A stretch of DNA of 64,000 nt from Companilactobacillus kimchiensis (GTDB taxonomy: Bacteria; Bacillota; Bacilli; Lactobacillales; Lactobacillaceae): contig NZ_JQCF01000013.1 of the NCBI RefSeq assembly GCF_001438805.1, positions 1-64,000 of the forward strand, given 5' to 3'. How positions within the stretch are numbered: the first letter of the stretch is position 1; each line of letters begins with the position of its first letter. Positions 1-8,480 of the stretch are shown here, piece after piece. The position numbers and the translations under genes were made by a program. The notes below the pieces were generated by a model. The model had not been told where the DNA came from, did no database searches, and saw only the letters and a program-made list of their open reading frames with translations.

Positions 1-46
1 AAAGTGGCTAACTTGATTATAAAATTCGCCACTTTTTTATTTTGCC
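1..46 (+). terminator. Hairpin with T-run at the window edge
   Basis: An 8-bp stem (AAAGTGGC at 1-8 pairing with GCCACTTT at 28-35) runs into a T-rich tract. It is probably the intrinsic terminator of a gene lying upstream of the window. The loop is long (about 19 nt), so the call is moderate. Confidence 0.55.
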
Positions 47-758
47 ATAAACCTTATAAAACCTGTTATTCATTATCTATTAGTCATTTATGGATAACAG
101 TTAGAACAACCGTATTATAGATACACTTGTAATGCTTTTGCTCAAAATTGCTAAGGTCATACCCACCGTATAGGTGGACTTGAGTTACACTGGCTTAACA
201 AAACTTAATTTTTTGTTGTAAGAACCTATTAGCACCTAACAAAATCTCACATAACCTCAAAATGTATTTATTATTCACTGTTTAAGCCTTTATGCGATGA
301 TCTAAAATGATATATGTTAACTTTCACATATTTACGTGATAGCAAGTGTAGTTACAACTACGGTTGTTAATAAGGGATGTCGGTACTTGCTGTTACTCTT
401 TTTTGAGTAATAGCTAAGAATTAAGACGAGTAATGTGACGTTGTCAAAAGTGGCAGAAAGATGATTTTATCAATGAAACAGTTATAGTCGTATAAATGTA
501 GGGTGTGCCTAAAGTACGCCCTGTTTAGGTAATAAGGTGAGGGGTGTCCATTTTGGTGACCCCTTATTAAGAATTACAACTTTACAAATATGTTGTGTAC
601 TCAAAGTACACACCACTCAAGTAAGTAAACAGGAAAATATATCATCCCAAAATTGTTGGAAAATGTTGGAATTAATTTATATGATCCAAGGTATTAAAAA
701 ACCACCACATATAAAATGTGATGGCAACCGCCCCAGCCAGTAAAATTATTATTCTAAT
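47..758. other. Non-coding stretch rich in hairpins, probable end of an integrated element
   Basis: No open reading frame here has a ribosome binding site and a protein-like composition. The stretch does contain several inverted repeats: GTAGT/ACTAC near 353-368, an imperfect stem at 386-418 around a T-run, TGAC/GTCA at 436-446, and the structured block at 501-612 listed separately. The position next to the 3' end of ssrA suggests the outer part of an element inserted at that gene. No integrase is visible in the window. Confidence 0.4.
501..612 (+). ncRNA. Compact structured block with a possible pseudoknot
   Basis: Three helices can be read. The first is GGGTGTGC (501-508) with GTACGCCC (514-521), using two G-U pairs if transcribed as RNA. 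Its loop CTAAA (509-513) is complementary to TTTAG at 524-528, which allows an H-type pseudoknot. A second hairpin at 530-569 has outer arms TAATAA/TTATTA and an inner stem GGGGT/ACCCC. A third at 594-612 pairs TGTGTACT with AGTACACA around a 3-nt loop. A TATAAA-like box lies at 491-496. Whether it is transcribed is unknown; it could instead be a DNA site such as an oriT or recombination site. Confidence 0.35.
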
Positions 759-794
759 TGACTACCATTTTGACTACCAAAATGACTACCAAAA
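759..794. repeat. Three tandem 12-bp repeats, candidate integrase arm-type sites
   Basis: TGACTACCA starts at 759, 771 and 783, so the repeat unit is exactly 12 bp (TGACTACC followed by A/T-rich bases). Short direct repeats with about one helical turn of spacing beside an attachment core are typical arm-type binding sites of tyrosine recombinases. The repeats sit about 100 bp from the 3' end of ssrA, a common integration target. Confidence 0.5.
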
Positions 795-828
795 AGATGT
801 TATAAGATGATTCTTAAAACTATCAATA

Positions 829-878
829 TAAATAAAAAACCAGTAATACCAAGGCTTTTAAGCCTCAATATAACCGGT
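829..878 (-). terminator. Terminator of ssrA
   Basis: Read on the minus strand just after the tmRNA 3' end, AACCGGT pairs with ACTGGTT around an inner AGGCTT/AAGCCT stem, followed by a T-rich tail. The location and strand match termination of the tmRNA transcript. Confidence 0.65.
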
Positions 879-891
879 TGATTTCTCATTA

Positions 892-1253
892 TGGAGGTGA
901 GGGGAATTGAACCCCTGTCCAAGCATAATGCTATGCAAGCATCTACACTCATAGTTGTATCATTTAAAGTTTCGCTATTACGTGCGCCATACAACAAGGC
1001 GAGTCATAATAGCTATTCCGGTAATCTCTTTTTAACTATTCAGAATGCGTAGTCAAACGTAGCTCAATTAATTTGAGACCCAATTCTAACCCTTGAGCAA
1101 AGCTAGGCTGGATCACGCTTAGACTGTTTTTAGGCAGCTAATGCGTATGAATTATTATTTTTTGCAGTTATAATAAACTGTGTGTTTTAAAGGGACACAA
1201 GGCCCTAAGTGCAGCTTGCACGCTACTACACATGTCGAATCCAGAACACCCCC
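892..1253 (-). ncRNA. ssrA: Transfer-messenger RNA (tmRNA)
   Basis: The tmRNA rescues stalled ribosomes and tags the unfinished protein for proteolysis. On the minus strand the 5' end begins GGGGGTGTTCTGGATTCGAC, the hallmark tmRNA start. The 3' end carries the T-arm-like GGGGAATTGAACCCC and ends CACCTCCA with encoded CCA. The 5' GGGGGTG pairs with the 3' CACCTCC to form the acceptor stem (one G-U pair). The resume reading frame on the minus strand (1165 down to 1130) encodes AKNNNSYALAA and then TAA, a normal Firmicutes-type degradation tag. The 3' end is intact, as expected if an element integrated there and restored the gene. Confidence 0.95.
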
Positions 1254-1397
1254 ATTAGTGTTCACCTACTTATAATATCGAATTAGCTTTGAATTAGCAA
1301 ATCATAAGTTTATTTATCTAATTAAAATAATAATGCTTTAAAGATGCTACTTTCTGAAAACCTTGTTAAAATACGGTATGTAAACGGAGGTATGAAA

Positions 1398-2045
1398 ATG
1401 ACAAATGAAAATGAAAGAAAGCCTTTCTACAAAAGAAATTGGTTTTGGATCACGATTCTTTCTATTTTTATTGTAGTATCAGCTACAACTTACGTTGCAA
1501 ATTATTCATTTTATCAAGGTAAAGCTGATAAAGCCACGGTTAGCCAAACTAAAAATGTTGCTAAAGAAAAAATTGAAAATAATCCATCATTAGTTGCAAA
1601 GTATAATTCAATTAAAACAGGTAAAAATGGATTTAGTAAAAAGACGGTTATCAACTTATTAGGGCAACCTCAATCAATGCAACAGGTTACCACGGACAGT
1701 CCGATAACCAACTTAACATGGGATGGAACCGATAATAGTAATCAGATTACTATTCAAATTACGTTTGAGAAAAACAAAGCTACGGCAAAATCAATCCAGG
1801 GGTTGGACATAGATAGGAAGAAACTATTAACGTCGAAGGATTTCGATAAATTACAAGATGGTGATAATTATAATCGCGTTGTGAATATTTTAGGTGATCC
1901 TGATGATTATTCAGATATTAATGGAGTGAAAACTTTGACGTATGAGTCTGATTTGGCGGAAGCTGATCTTTCACAAAATGCGTTGATCAAGATAGAAATT
2001 TCAAATAATAAGATAATTAGTAAGGAACAACAAAATTTGAAATAA
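1398..2045 (+). CDS. Membrane-anchored extracellular protein with two BLIP-fold-like (DUF3862-type) repeats
   Basis: The start ATG at 1398 is preferred because CGGAGG at 1385-1390 is correctly spaced from it, while ATG 1392 and 1344 are not. The protein (215 aa) starts with a charged stretch, then one hydrophobic segment (roughly residues 15-35) acting as an anchor or uncleaved signal. The outer part holds two similar modules, each with a G..K..V...LG.P pattern ('KKTVINLLGQP' and 'YNRVVNILGDP'). This pattern is typical of DUF3862/SmpA-like domains of Gram-positive lipoproteins, and no lipobox cysteine is seen. The function is unknown; proteins of this fold usually bind other proteins. It stands alone between ssrA and a convergent membrane gene. 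Confidence 0.7.
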   Translation: MTNENERKPFYKRNWFWITILSIFIVVSATTYVANYSFYQGKADKATVSQTKNVAKEKIENNPSLVAKYNSIKTGKNGFSKKTVINLLGQPQSMQQVTTDSPITNLTWDGTDNSNQITIQITFEKNKATAKSIQGLDIDRKKLLTSKDFDKLQDGDNYNRVVNILGDPDDYSDINGVKTLTYESDLAEADLSQNALIKIEISNNKIISKEQQNLK

Positions 2046-2046
2046 A

Positions 2047-2095
2047 AAAAGGTGCATATGTCAAAACACGTTCTGCTTTGATATGTGCGCCTTTT
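2047..2095. terminator. Bidirectional terminator
   Basis: A long stem (AAAAGG..GCATATGTCAAA with TTTGATATGTGCGCCTTTT) lies between two convergent genes, with A-rich and T-rich flanks usable in both directions. The minus-strand stop codon touches its right end. Confidence 0.8.
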
Positions 2096-2696
2096 ACTGT
2101 GTCACGTGGTGTTTTTGGTGGAGAACTCCAAAACCTTTGATAGCTAGACTAGAGATTCCGACTGACATAACTGCTAGTAAGAATGAAATGATGTCAGCAA
2201 CAACAAAGTTTCCTAAGCAGACGATTGCATCAATAATGAATAAGCTGATGTATTTGTCGATGCCAAAATTTTTATGAATGATCATAGGTGGTACAGTCGT
2301 TCCACCACTAGACATATTCAAGGTGTAAAGAATGGCTAAACCAATTCCAAAAATAATACTTCCTACTATTATAGAAATAAAGCGACTATTCGGAATTAAA
2401 TTGTAAACTGGAGTGATATATAACAAGAGAGGAAGCATAAAACTTCCGAGAGCTAATTTAAAGGTAGTTTGACGGTCTAAATGTATGTAGGCCAGTACTA
2501 ACATCACAATATTTATGACAAGAACCGAGATGAAGGTTGGAATTTTCCATCCTGCTTGCAACAGTATTGCAATTCCAGTGGCACCACCGGCGGCAATACT
2601 GTGCGGCTCGAAGAACATATTTAAACTAAATGCGATAAGTTCCAAAGCAACTAACATAATTAGTAGTTTTGCGGACAATCTTTTTTTATTCTTCAT
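2094..2696 (-). CDS. YitT/YczE-family membrane protein
   Basis: A 200-residue integral membrane protein with about five to six hydrophobic segments. The N-terminal motif around 'FFEPHSIAAGGATGIAIL' and the later 'SSGGTTVPPMI' match the YitT (DUF161) membrane family. Usual YitT proteins are about 280 aa because they carry a C-terminal DUF2179 cytoplasmic domain; this one stops after the membrane part, so it is a short form. The transported substrate, if any, is unknown for the family. No clear Shine-Dalgarno sequence precedes the start. Confidence 0.75.
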   Translation of the reverse strand: MKNKKRLSAKLLIMLVALELIAFSLNMFFEPHSIAAGGATGIAILLQAGWKIPTFISVLVINIVMLVLAYIHLDRQTTFKLALGSFMLPLLLYITPVYNLIPNSRFISIIVGSIIFGIGLAILYTLNMSSGGTTVPPMIIHKNFGIDKYISLFIIDAIVCLGNFVVADIISFLLAVMSVGISSLAIKGFGVLHQKHHVTQ

Positions 2697-2902
2697 ATTT
2701 AAAACTATATCATGAATATATCTTCATGACAAATTAAAAGTCTAAAATACCTTAATATGAATATTTCAGTAAGATTACTAAGATTACATAAAACTCTGAA
2801 ATTGTAACTTTGCAGACGTTGTCACGTAATATTGACCTGTTAGTATAGCAACATAGCAAATGAGGAACAAACAATTTTAAATATTAAGGATGTAATTAAT
2901 TT

Positions 2903-3553
2903 ATGAAAAAAGTTTTATCAATCGCTTTAGTAAGTGCAATGGCTTTAACAGGAGTTCTTGCTTCAACACAAACAGCGCAGGCTGCCGTAACTAATGGTAG
3001 TAATGTAACAGTTGAAAAAGGTGACTCATACATGAGTATTGCCGAAGCAAATGGAATCAGTATTTCCGCTCTAGAACAAGCTAATGGACGTGAAGTCGGC
3101 GGATTTGACTTAATCTATCCAGGTGAAACAATCACACTACCTGGTTCAACCACAACTAATACAAATACAACAACTGACACATCAGCTGATACACAAGCAA
3201 CAACCACTGATGCAGCTGCTACAACCGACACAACACAAACAACTACTACAACAGATGCAACTACTCAATCAGCAAGTACAACAGGTACTTCACAAGGAAC
3301 TTTCAAGATTTCTTTCTATGACCCAGCCGTTTTAGGATCAAACATGGGTTACTCCGGTGTTGCCGCTAACCTTTCAGTTTTCCCTAAGGGTACACAATTG
3401 AAGATTACTCTATCTGACGGAACAGTGCTTTACAGAACTGTTAATGATACAGGTACATTCGCAAACACTAACTCACAACAATTAGATGTTGCTATGCCAA
3501 GTTCATCAATTCCATCATATGGTGTAACTACAGCATCAGTTGAAGTTTTATAA
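2903..3553 (+). CDS. Secreted LysM protein with C-terminal 3D/double-psi-barrel-like domain
   Basis: Domain order in 216 aa: a signal peptide (residues 1-28, cleavage after 'TAQAA'), one LysM peptidoglycan-binding module (about 33-75), a long Thr/Ala/Asn-rich linker (about 78-130), and a C-terminal domain starting at 'GTFKISFYDPAVLGS' and containing 'RTVNDTGTF' and 'QLDVAMP'. That last part resembles the Asp-containing 3D/RlpA-type barrel associated with cell-wall lytic enzymes. It should act outside the cell on peptidoglycan, but the catalytic residues are not certain. The same C-terminal domain recurs in the protein at 31072. Both upstream regions carry TGTAAY and TGTCAC motifs, which may mean shared control. 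Confidence 0.75.
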   Translation: MKKVLSIALVSAMALTGVLASTQTAQAAVTNGSNVTVEKGDSYMSIAEANGISISALEQANGREVGGFDLIYPGETITLPGSTTTNTNTTTDTSADTQATTTDAAATTDTTQTTTTTDATTQSASTTGTSQGTFKISFYDPAVLGSNMGYSGVAANLSVFPKGTQLKITLSDGTVLYRTVNDTGTFANTNSQQLDVAMPSSSIPSYGVTTASVEVL

Positions 3554-3582
3554 AATAAAGTAACAAACAGACAAATTGCAGA

Positions 3583-3616
3583 AAAAGGTCTTCTATTAAA
3601 TTAGGAGGCCTTTTTT
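3583..3616 (+). terminator. Terminator after the LysM/3D gene
   Basis: AAAAGGTCTTCT pairs with AGGAGGCCTTTT (with G-U pairs) and is followed by a T-run. Confidence 0.8.
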
Positions 3617-3836
3617 ATTAGTAAATATTTAATTTTTTAATCTTTGAAATTAAATGAAAATAAATTTTTATATTTTTTGTTTTTAAAAATATATCGTTTT
3701 AACGTTATAAAACGCATAACATCAAAGCTGAATAATCATTGAAATAAAAGGATTTTGCTAAATATCATGTTATAAATACTACTTGGCATAAAAATCAAAG
3801 ATTAGAAAATCTCTTAAAAAATCTTATTTTTATTGA
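3617..3836. other. AT-rich intergenic stretch
   Basis: Very AT-rich sequence between the terminator and the met promoter. I see no ORF or strong motif in it. Confidence 0.5.
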
Positions 3837-3865
3837 TTGACAATTTAAAAATTAGATTGTATTAT
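3837..3865 (+). promoter_or_regulatory. Promoter of the methionine T-box operon
   Basis: TTGACA (3837-3842) and TATTAT (3860-3865) are separated by 17 bp, a near-consensus vegetative promoter. It places the transcript start just ahead of the T-box leader. Confidence 0.75.
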
Positions 3866-3871
3866 CTAATC

Positions 3872-4174
3872 AACGATTAACAAAAGATATTTATTAAACA
3901 AATTGATCAGGGGAAGTAATTTAACCTCGTTTGTACAGAAAACCTCTAATTGCTGAGATGAGGGCAACGACTTGAATGAAAATGACCTGTGATTGGTGCG
4001 CTGAATCCTTTTGGATAAAGATGCAATGGTTGGTACCCTTTACAGTACACGCATATAGAGTTTTTGTATGTTGTTGAGGGGATAAGTGCAAGTTTATTCC
4101 GAATTAGAATGGTAACGCGACTAGTCGCTTCTAACATTGAACAGTAAATGTTCAGGTTAGAAGCGGCTTTTTTG
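3872..4174 (+). promoter_or_regulatory. T-box leader, methionine type
   Basis: A tRNA-sensing leader ahead of metQ. The T-box sequence AGAATGGTAACGCG is at 4106-4119. The competing terminator pairs CGCTTCTAAC (4126-4135) with GTTAGAAGCG (4156-4165) and ends in T's. In Stem I the specifier is read as ATG (3982-3984) in GAAAATGA, which would decode uncharged tRNA-Met. This agrees with the transporter genes downstream. Confidence 0.88.
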
Positions 4175-4230
4175 TTTCTATAAATATTATTTTTTAGTTG
4201 ATTAAGTATTAGATAAGGTGGGAGAAAGTT

Positions 4231-5055
4231 ATGAGTAAATTTAAGAATTTTGGTAAGGTGATTCTATTAGCCTTCACAGCAGTATTCATTTTTGTATTAG
4301 CAGGTTGTAGCAGTCAAAGTAAGGATCAAACTGTTAAGGTTGGTATCAATCCTTCTGATGCCCCAATTTGGAAAGTAGTTCAAAAGAACGTTAAGAGTGA
4401 AGGAATCGATTTGAAGATTGTCCAATTCAACGACTACAATCAACCAAATACAGCTTTGGTACAAGGTGAAGTTGATATCAATGCTTATCAACATACTGAT
4501 TTCTTAAATGCTTGGAACAAAGCACATAAGGCTGATCTGGTTTCAATCGGTAAGACAGTTATTCAACCAATGGCCTTATATTCACACAAGATCACTAAGT
4601 TAAGCGATTTAAAGAACGGTGCGAAGATTGCTATTCCTAATGATGCTTCTAATGAAGCCCGTGCTTTACAACTACTAGAATACAATGGTCTTCTAAAGCT
4701 TGATGACAGTAAAACATTACCATCAACAAGAGATATCAAAGAAAACAAATTAAACTTGAAGTTCACTACACTTGATGCTGCACAGACAGCTCGTTCATTA
4801 GACAGTGTTGATGCCGCAGTTGTTAATGGAAACGTTGCTAACGATGCGAAATTGAATCCTAAAAAGGCTGTTGTTACAGAAAAAATCAACAAGAACTCAA
4901 TTCCTTGGATCAATATTATTGTTGCTCAAAAGAAGAATAAAGATAACAAGAATTACAAAAAAGTTGTTAAAGCTTTCCAAACAAAGGCTGTTGCTAAAGA
5001 AATCAAGAAAGTTTACGGCGGTAACGAAATTCCTGCCTGGAATGCTAAGCTATAA
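4231..5055 (+). CDS. metQ: Methionine ABC transporter substrate-binding lipoprotein (copy 1)
   Basis: A 274-aa NlpA/MetQ-family lipoprotein. The N-terminus has a hydrophobic signal ending in the lipobox LAGC (about residue 25), followed by the mature domain beginning 'VKVGINPSD'. It binds methionine or a related compound outside the membrane and delivers it to MetI/MetN. It is the first gene after the Met T-box and is preceded by GGTGGGAG as binding site. It is followed after 41 bp by the M20 peptidase. Two further paralogues lie downstream at 8481 and 9450. Confidence 0.92.
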   Translation: MSKFKNFGKVILLAFTAVFIFVLAGCSSQSKDQTVKVGINPSDAPIWKVVQKNVKSEGIDLKIVQFNDYNQPNTALVQGEVDINAYQHTDFLNAWNKAHKADLVSIGKTVIQPMALYSHKITKLSDLKNGAKIAIPNDASNEARALQLLEYNGLLKLDDSKTLPSTRDIKENKLNLKFTTLDAAQTARSLDSVDAAVVNGNVANDAKLNPKKAVVTEKINKNSIPWINIIVAQKKNKDNKNYKKVVKAFQTKAVAKEIKKVYGGNEIPAWNAKL

Positions 5056-5096
5056 GATTTAATCGGGATATTTGAAAATGAGGAGGTTTCTATAAT

Positions 5097-6431
5097 ATGT
5101 CAAAATTATCAGATCCATTAATTCAGGATTCAATTGCAGATTTAAAGAAATATATCGGACTACCATCTGTTTCGGCAAAGAATCAGTCGATTCCTGAAAC
5201 AGCCGAGTTTCTCAAAAATCTATTAGAAGATTTTGGTGCTGATGCACAAGTTTGGGACGAATTTGAATATCCAGTTGTGTTTGGAGAAATCAAACCAAAG
5301 AAGCCAAGTAATACCACGATTCTGATTTATAACCACTACGATGTCCAACCGGCAGAACCGCTTGACCTTTGGAATTCTGATCCATTCGAATTAAAGATCA
5401 CTGATGATAAATTCATCGGACGTGGGGTGTCTGATTGTAAGGCCGATTTAATCAGTCGAATCGCCGCTTTAAAGATTTATCGTCAGGAACATGGTGATCT
5501 TCCTTGTAATATTAAATTCTTAGTTGAAGGGCAAGAAGAAGTTGCAAGTCGTCACTTAGAAGATTATCTCAAAAAATACCACGATCTTTTGTCTGCCGAT
5601 TTGGTAATTTGGGAATCAGGTTACAAGAATGAACAGGAACAATTTAATTTCACTGGTGGAAATAAAGGTGTTCTCTGTTTCGAACTTGAAGCAACTTCAG
5701 CCAATATTGATCTTCATTCATCATTTGCTGCTGTCGTTGATAGCGCCACATGGAGACTTTCTCAGGCATTGAATGCTTTGAGAACTCCTGAAGGCGACAT
5801 CAAGATACCTGGTTTTTATGACGATGTTGTAGAACCAACTCAAAAAGAAATTGATCTGGTCAACAAGGCTACCACACCAGATTTGCAAGCTAAATGGGAC
5901 TTACAAGTACCATTATTGAAGAACAAATCAGTTAACTACAATTTGACCTTCAATCCAACTATTAATATAGAAGGAATTAGCAGCGGCTGGGAAGGGAAAG
6001 GTGTTAAAACCGTTACCCCTAAAGCTGCAACTGCCAAGTTGGAATTCCGACTAGTACCTGATCAAGATCCACATGATTTATTTGATAAATTAACAAAGTA
6101 TTTGAACGACCAAGGATTTAAAGATGTTAAAGTTAAGTATCTACTTGGAGAAAAGGGTTACCGCTGGGATCTAGATAGTCCAATTGTTAATAAATTAATT
6201 GGTACCGCTAAGGAATTCTTTGGTGGCGAGGATAAAGTTGAGGCTTTACCTTCAAGTCCTGGTACTGGTCCAATGAAATTAGTCAATGAATATACTCAGG
6301 CTGCAATTGTTTCAACTGGAGTTAGTTATTCAAAGGCCGGCAACCATGCACCAAACGAAAATATTAGAATTCAGGACTACTTGGACTTCATCGATTTCTT
6401 CGATCAATTCTTGGGTAAATTAAGGGAGTAA
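5097..6431 (+). CDS. M20-family metallopeptidase (dipeptidase-like)
   Basis: A 444-aa zinc peptidase of the M20/ArgE/DapE group. 'NHYDVQPAEP' near residue 80 carries the first metal-binding His and catalytic Asp. 'GRGVSDCKAD' near 113 carries the bridging Asp region, and 'EGQEEVASR' near 142 carries the catalytic Glu pair. The central lid domain and the C-terminal 'AGNHAPNEN' His complete the family pattern. It is cytoplasmic (no signal peptide) and sits between metQ and metN (5 bp before metN), so it is co-transcribed under the Met T-box. A job in releasing methionine from imported peptides or N-acyl derivatives is an inference from that position. Confidence 0.82.
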   Translation: MSKLSDPLIQDSIADLKKYIGLPSVSAKNQSIPETAEFLKNLLEDFGADAQVWDEFEYPVVFGEIKPKKPSNTTILIYNHYDVQPAEPLDLWNSDPFELKITDDKFIGRGVSDCKADLISRIAALKIYRQEHGDLPCNIKFLVEGQEEVASRHLEDYLKKYHDLLSADLVIWESGYKNEQEQFNFTGGNKGVLCFELEATSANIDLHSSFAAVVDSATWRLSQALNALRTPEGDIKIPGFYDDVVEPTQKEIDLVNKATTPDLQAKWDLQVPLLKNKSVNYNLTFNPTINIEGISSGWEGKGVKTVTPKAATAKLEFRLVPDQDPHDLFDKLTKYLNDQGFKDVKVKYLLGEKGYRWDLDSPIVNKLIGTAKEFFGGEDKVEALPSSPGTGPMKLVNEYTQAAIVSTGVSYSKAGNHAPNENIRIQDYLDFIDFFDQFLGKLRE

Positions 6432-6436
6432 ATTAA

Positions 6437-7495
6437 ATGGCAGAACAAAATGGGATAATTCAGCTTAAAAATATCGACGTAACCTTTGCTAATGAAGGTA
6501 AAACAATTGAAGCTGTTAAAGACGTTTCGATCAATGTTAATAAAGGTGACGTTTTCGGAGTAATTGGTTACTCTGGTGCTGGTAAAAGTACGTTGGTCCG
6601 GGTAATCAATTTATTACAAAAACCAACTGCGGGAACAGTTATCGTTAATAATCAAAATATGCTCGAATTAAGTCAAAAGGACTTGCGTCAAGCACGTCGT
6701 AATATTGGGATGATTTTCCAACATTTTAATTTAATGAATTCTTTAACCGTCTATGGAAATGTTGATTTTCCTTTACGTGATTCTGGTTTGAGTAAATCAG
6801 AACGTAAGGAAAAAATCGATAAATTACTTAACATCGTTGGTTTGTCAGACCGTGCTAAAAACTATCCATCACAATTATCTGGTGGTCAAAAACAACGGGT
6901 TGCGATTGCTCGTGCTTTAGCCAATGATCCAGAGATTTTAATTTCTGATGAAGCTACCAGTGCTTTGGATCCCAAAACTACCACTGAAATTTTGGATCTA
7001 TTGGGTCGTTTGAATGATGAATTAGGAATCACAATTGTTATCATCACTCACGAAATGGATGCCATCAAACAAATCTGTAACCGAGTTTCAGTCATGGAAA
7101 ATGGTCGTTTGATTGAAGAAGGCAGTTTGTTAGATATCTTTGGTAATCCAAAGGAACAATTAACCAAAGACTTTGTTAATACTTCAACTCATATTGGTTC
7201 AGTGCTTGATGAAATCCGTGATAGTGGAATTGTTGATAAGTTATCTGGTCGCTTGATCGAACTTAATTATATCGGTGATTCAACTAACGAACCGATAGTT
7301 GTTGAATTATACAAACGATTCCAAGTTGAAGCCAATATTTTATTTAGTAATATTGAAAGACTTCAAAGTACCACTGTTGGTATCATGTTATTTGCCTTAA
7401 CTGGTGATGATGATAAGGTGGAACAAGCTATTCAATATCTTGATAGTTTAAAAGTTAATGTTAAAGAAATTGATTTAAAGAAAGAAGGCAAATAA
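6437..7495 (+). CDS. metN: Methionine ABC transporter ATP-binding protein
   Basis: A 352-aa ABC ATPase. Walker A 'GYSGAGKST' is near residue 44, the signature '[15 protein letters not shown]' near 150, Walker B '[12 protein letters not shown]' near 170 and the H-loop 'ITHEMD' near 204. The C-terminal 80 residues form the NIL/ACT-like domain found in MetN, which binds methionine and inhibits transport. It starts 5 bp after the peptidase and is followed after 3 bp by metI. Confidence 0.93.
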   Translation: MAEQNGIIQLKNIDVTFANEGKTIEAVKDVSINVNKGDVFGVIGYSGAGKSTLVRVINLLQKPTAGTVIVNNQNMLELSQKDLRQARRNIGMIFQHFNLMNSLTVYGNVDFPLRDSGLSKSERKEKIDKLLNIVGLSDRAKNYPSQLSGGQKQRVAIARALANDPEILISDEATSALDPKTTTEILDLLGRLNDELGITIVIITHEMDAIKQICNRVSVMENGRLIEEGSLLDIFGNPKEQLTKDFVNTSTHIGSVLDEIRDSGIVDKLSGRLIELNYIGDSTNEPIVVELYKRFQVEANILFSNIERLQSTTVGIMLFALTGDDDKVEQAIQYLDSLKVNVKEIDLKKEGK

Positions 7496-7498
7496 TTC

Positions 7499-8188
7499 AT
7501 GGCAAATTTAGTTAATAAGTTTTTACCCAATGTTGTTGCCAACTGGGAAGGCGATAATGGTTTCGTTACCGCTATCTGGCAAACATTGTATATGACCTTT
7601 GTCAGTGCATTATTTGCTGGTGTTATCGGTATTATTCTAGGAATTCTCTTAGTCGTAACAGCTGACGATGGTATTACACCACATAAGAAGTTTTATTACT
7701 GCTTAGATAAGTTGGTCAACCTATTCAGATCAATTCCCTTTATCATCTTACTAGCGGTTATCGGACCCTTTACTAAGTTGATTGTTGGACAAACAATCGG
7801 ACCTACTGGTGCTTTGGTGCCATTGGTTATTGGTACAGCTCCATTCTTCGCCAGACAAGTTCAACTAGCTTTAGTTGAAGTTGATCCTGGAGTGGTTGAA
7901 GCCGCTGAAGCAATTGGCCTTTCACCAATGAAGATCATCTTCCGAGTTTATCTTCGTGAAGGACTCCCAGAATTGATTCGTTCTGGAACTTTAACAATTA
8001 TTAGTTTGATTGGTTTAACTGCCATGGCCGGTGCTGTTGGTGGTGGTGGTCTTGGTAACATGGCCATTTCTGTTGGTTATCAACGTTTTGAAAATGATGT
8101 CACTATTGTTTCGATGCTATTCATTCTGGTCTTAGTTTTTATTATTCAAGGACTTGGTGATTACGCAGTTCGTAAACTTGAACACTAA
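7499..8188 (+). CDS. metI: Methionine ABC transporter permease
   Basis: A 229-aa permease with about five membrane segments. The EAA loop is visible as 'VEAAEAIGLSPMKIIFRVYLREGLPELI', which contacts MetN. The length fits MetI (about 220-230 aa). It is tightly coupled to metN and is the last gene before the second T-box. Confidence 0.92.
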   Translation: MANLVNKFLPNVVANWEGDNGFVTAIWQTLYMTFVSALFAGVIGIILGILLVVTADDGITPHKKFYYCLDKLVNLFRSIPFIILLAVIGPFTKLIVGQTIGPTGALVPLVIGTAPFFARQVQLALVEVDPGVVEAAEAIGLSPMKIIFRVYLREGLPELIRSGTLTIISLIGLTAMAGAVGGGGLGNMAISVGYQRFENDVTIVSMLFILVLVFIIQGLGDYAVRKLEH

Positions 8189-8199
8189 AACAAATTGAA

Positions 8200-8462
8200 C
8201 GGAAAAGTAGTCTATTTAACATATTTGTACAGAAAGCCCCTGGTAACTGTGAAGAGGACAAATTAATAGATGAAAAATGATCCGTGATTGGTATTCCTGA
8301 AATATTTTAGGGGATAATGGCCGGTACCCATTAACGTACACACATATGAAAGTATGTTATTGAGAAAAGTGAATGTGAATTTGCTTTTAAAATAGAATGG
8401 TATCGTGCTAAAAGGCGCTTCTATCTTAGGCAATTAATTGTCTAGTTAGAGGCGCCTTTTTT
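8200..8462 (+). promoter_or_regulatory. Second T-box leader, methionine type
   Basis: It repeats the plan of the first leader. The specifier is ATG (8277-8279) in GAAAAATGA, the T-box AGAATGGTATCGTG is at 8394-8407, and the terminator pairs AAGGCGC with GCGCCTT and ends in T's (about 8411-8462). It controls metQ2 separately from the metNI transcript. I found no clear promoter in front of it, so it may act on readthrough from metI. Confidence 0.85.
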
Positions 8463-8480
8463 ATATGAGGAGGAAATATA

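Noticed and set aside
537-743. 68-aa open frame near the left edge
   Set aside because: It has no ribosome binding site and an odd composition, and its start lies inside hairpin-forming DNA. It is not a credible gene.
759-794. CRISPR-like short repeat
   Set aside because: There are only three 12-bp units with no spacers; the period suits recombinase arm sites, not a CRISPR array.
800-997. 65-aa minus-strand open frame
   Set aside because: It overlaps the 3' part of ssrA and its terminator.
2803-2825. WalR box upstream of the LysM/3D gene
   Set aside because: TGTAAC and TGTCAC are present, but 11 bp apart instead of 5, so it is not called as a feature.
3123-3335. Gln-rich frame inside the LysM/3D gene
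   Set aside because: It is a shadow of the Thr/Ala-rich linker in another frame.
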